A stretch of 12,692 nt of DNA from Pseudomonadota bacterium (GTDB taxonomy: Bacteria; Pseudomonadota; Alphaproteobacteria; Ferrovibrionales; Ferrovibrionaceae). How positions within the stretch are numbered: position 1 is the stretch's first letter; the number at the start of each line of letters is the position of its first letter. The notes under the pieces were generated by a model that saw nothing but the letters and a program-made list of their open reading frames with translations, ran no database searches and was not told where the DNA came from. The stretch lies in assembly GCA_021793055.1 (NCBI GenBank), contig JAJYTL010000066.1, positions 1-12,692 of the forward strand. Direction: 5' to 3'. The position numbers and the translations under genes were made by a program. This document shows positions 12,275-12,692 of the stretch, in pieces.

Positions 12275-12692
12275 AGTTTCGCCCGCGCGCCGAAGATCGC
12301 GCTGCCCACCCGCACCTCGGTGGCGCCGAAGGCAGCGGCGATCTCGAAATCGCCGCTCATGCCCATGCTCACCGTCTCGAGCTTGTTGCGGGCGGCGATC
12401 TTGGCCAGCAGGGCGAAATGGGGCGAGGGCTCCTCGTCCTGGGGCGGAATGCACATCAGGCCCTTGATCGGCAGCTTGAGCGTCTCGCGGCACAGCGCGA
12501 CGAAGGCATCGGCATCGGCCGGCACGATGCCGGCCTTCTGCGACTCCTCACCGGTGTTGACCTCGATGAGAAGATCGGGCCGGCGGCCGGACCGTGCGAT
12601 TTCTTCCGCCAGGTGACGAGCGAGCTTCACGCGCTCCACCGACTAGATAACGTCGAAAAGCGCCACCGCCTTGCGCACCTTGTTGGTCTGCA
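12271..12692 (-). pseudogene. yggS: YggS/PLPBP-family pyridoxal-phosphate homeostasis gene, amber codon in frame, 5' partial
   Basis: YggS proteins bind pyridoxal phosphate on a TIM-barrel fold and keep vitamin B6 and amino-acid pools in balance. The C-terminal two thirds is clear: LLIEVNTGEESQKAG, LKLPIKGLMCIPP, ETVSMGMSGDFEIA and ATEVRVGSAIFGAR. Upstream codons also read as the family (QTNKVRKAVALFDVI, then SVERVKLA), but the codon between ALFDVI and SVER is TAG (12645-12643 on the minus strand). Most homologues have a residue such as Glu, Gln or His there, so one base change explains it. The gene is therefore broken, read through, or affected by a sequencing error. A GTG at 12639 could restart but would lack the PLP-binding lysine region, which lies outside the window. 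The stop overlaps the convergent YkuD-type gene. Confidence 0.8.

Noticed and set aside
12239..12280. Intrinsic terminator at the YkuD/yggS junction
   Set aside because: The arms are imperfect and overlap by two bases, leaving no proper loop, and no T run follows on either strand.

Overview
The window comes from a GC-rich bacterium, most likely an alphaproteobacterium. Its codon positions are dominated by G and C. The protein set is alphaproteobacterial in flavour: an AidB-type acyl-CoA dehydrogenase, a GTP cyclohydrolase II with a long N-terminal extension, an OmpR-type regulator resembling CenR, and a short L,D-transpeptidase-like protein. Gene spacers carry palindromic elements that resemble the RIME repeats of Rhizobium relatives. 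No plasmid, phage, insertion-sequence transposase, CRISPR array, tRNA or rRNA is visible. It reads as ordinary chromosome with an unusual density of small palindromic repeats.

Layout. 1-3781 (+): end of an ABC importer operon, with the substrate-binding protein cut by the window start, then two permeases. A RIME1-like element sits between the binding protein and the first permease. 3818-5553 (-): a class I methyltransferase whose start overlaps the stop of an upstream metallo-beta-lactamase-fold hydrolase. 5651-6409 (+): a crotonase-family protein lacking both usual catalytic glutamates, divergent from the hydrolase. 6419-8059 (-): aidB-type flavoprotein. 8060-8295: a non-coding gap with two hairpin repeats sharing an identical 41-base core. 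8296-8988 (-): an OmpR-family response regulator with no adjacent kinase. 9157-10278 (+): GTP cyclohydrolase II (riboflavin synthesis), preceded by a leader hairpin. 10404-11720 (+): a large Ala/Pro-rich protein of unknown function behind a strong sigma-54-like promoter match. 11756-12274 (+): YkuD-type protein. 12271-12692 (-): a YggS-family gene read through an in-frame amber codon and cut by the window end.

The main unexplained pattern concerns the palindromic repeats. One repeat family (gatttcgggtc / gacccgaaatc arms, ending in gcgcTAG or gcgcTAA) occurs at three loci, four copies in all. At each locus a CTAG/CTAA edge supplies the stop codon of one or two genes: the binding protein, the response regulator, and both the YkuD protein and yggS. 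This looks like a small non-autonomous element that settles at CTAR sequences, shapes gene ends and may act on mRNA. Other leads are the sigma-54-type control region before the unknown Ala/Pro-rich protein, the degenerate RibB-like N-terminus of the cyclohydrolase, the glutamate-less crotonase, and the amber codon in yggS. I see no convincing multi-gene system that is wholly new.
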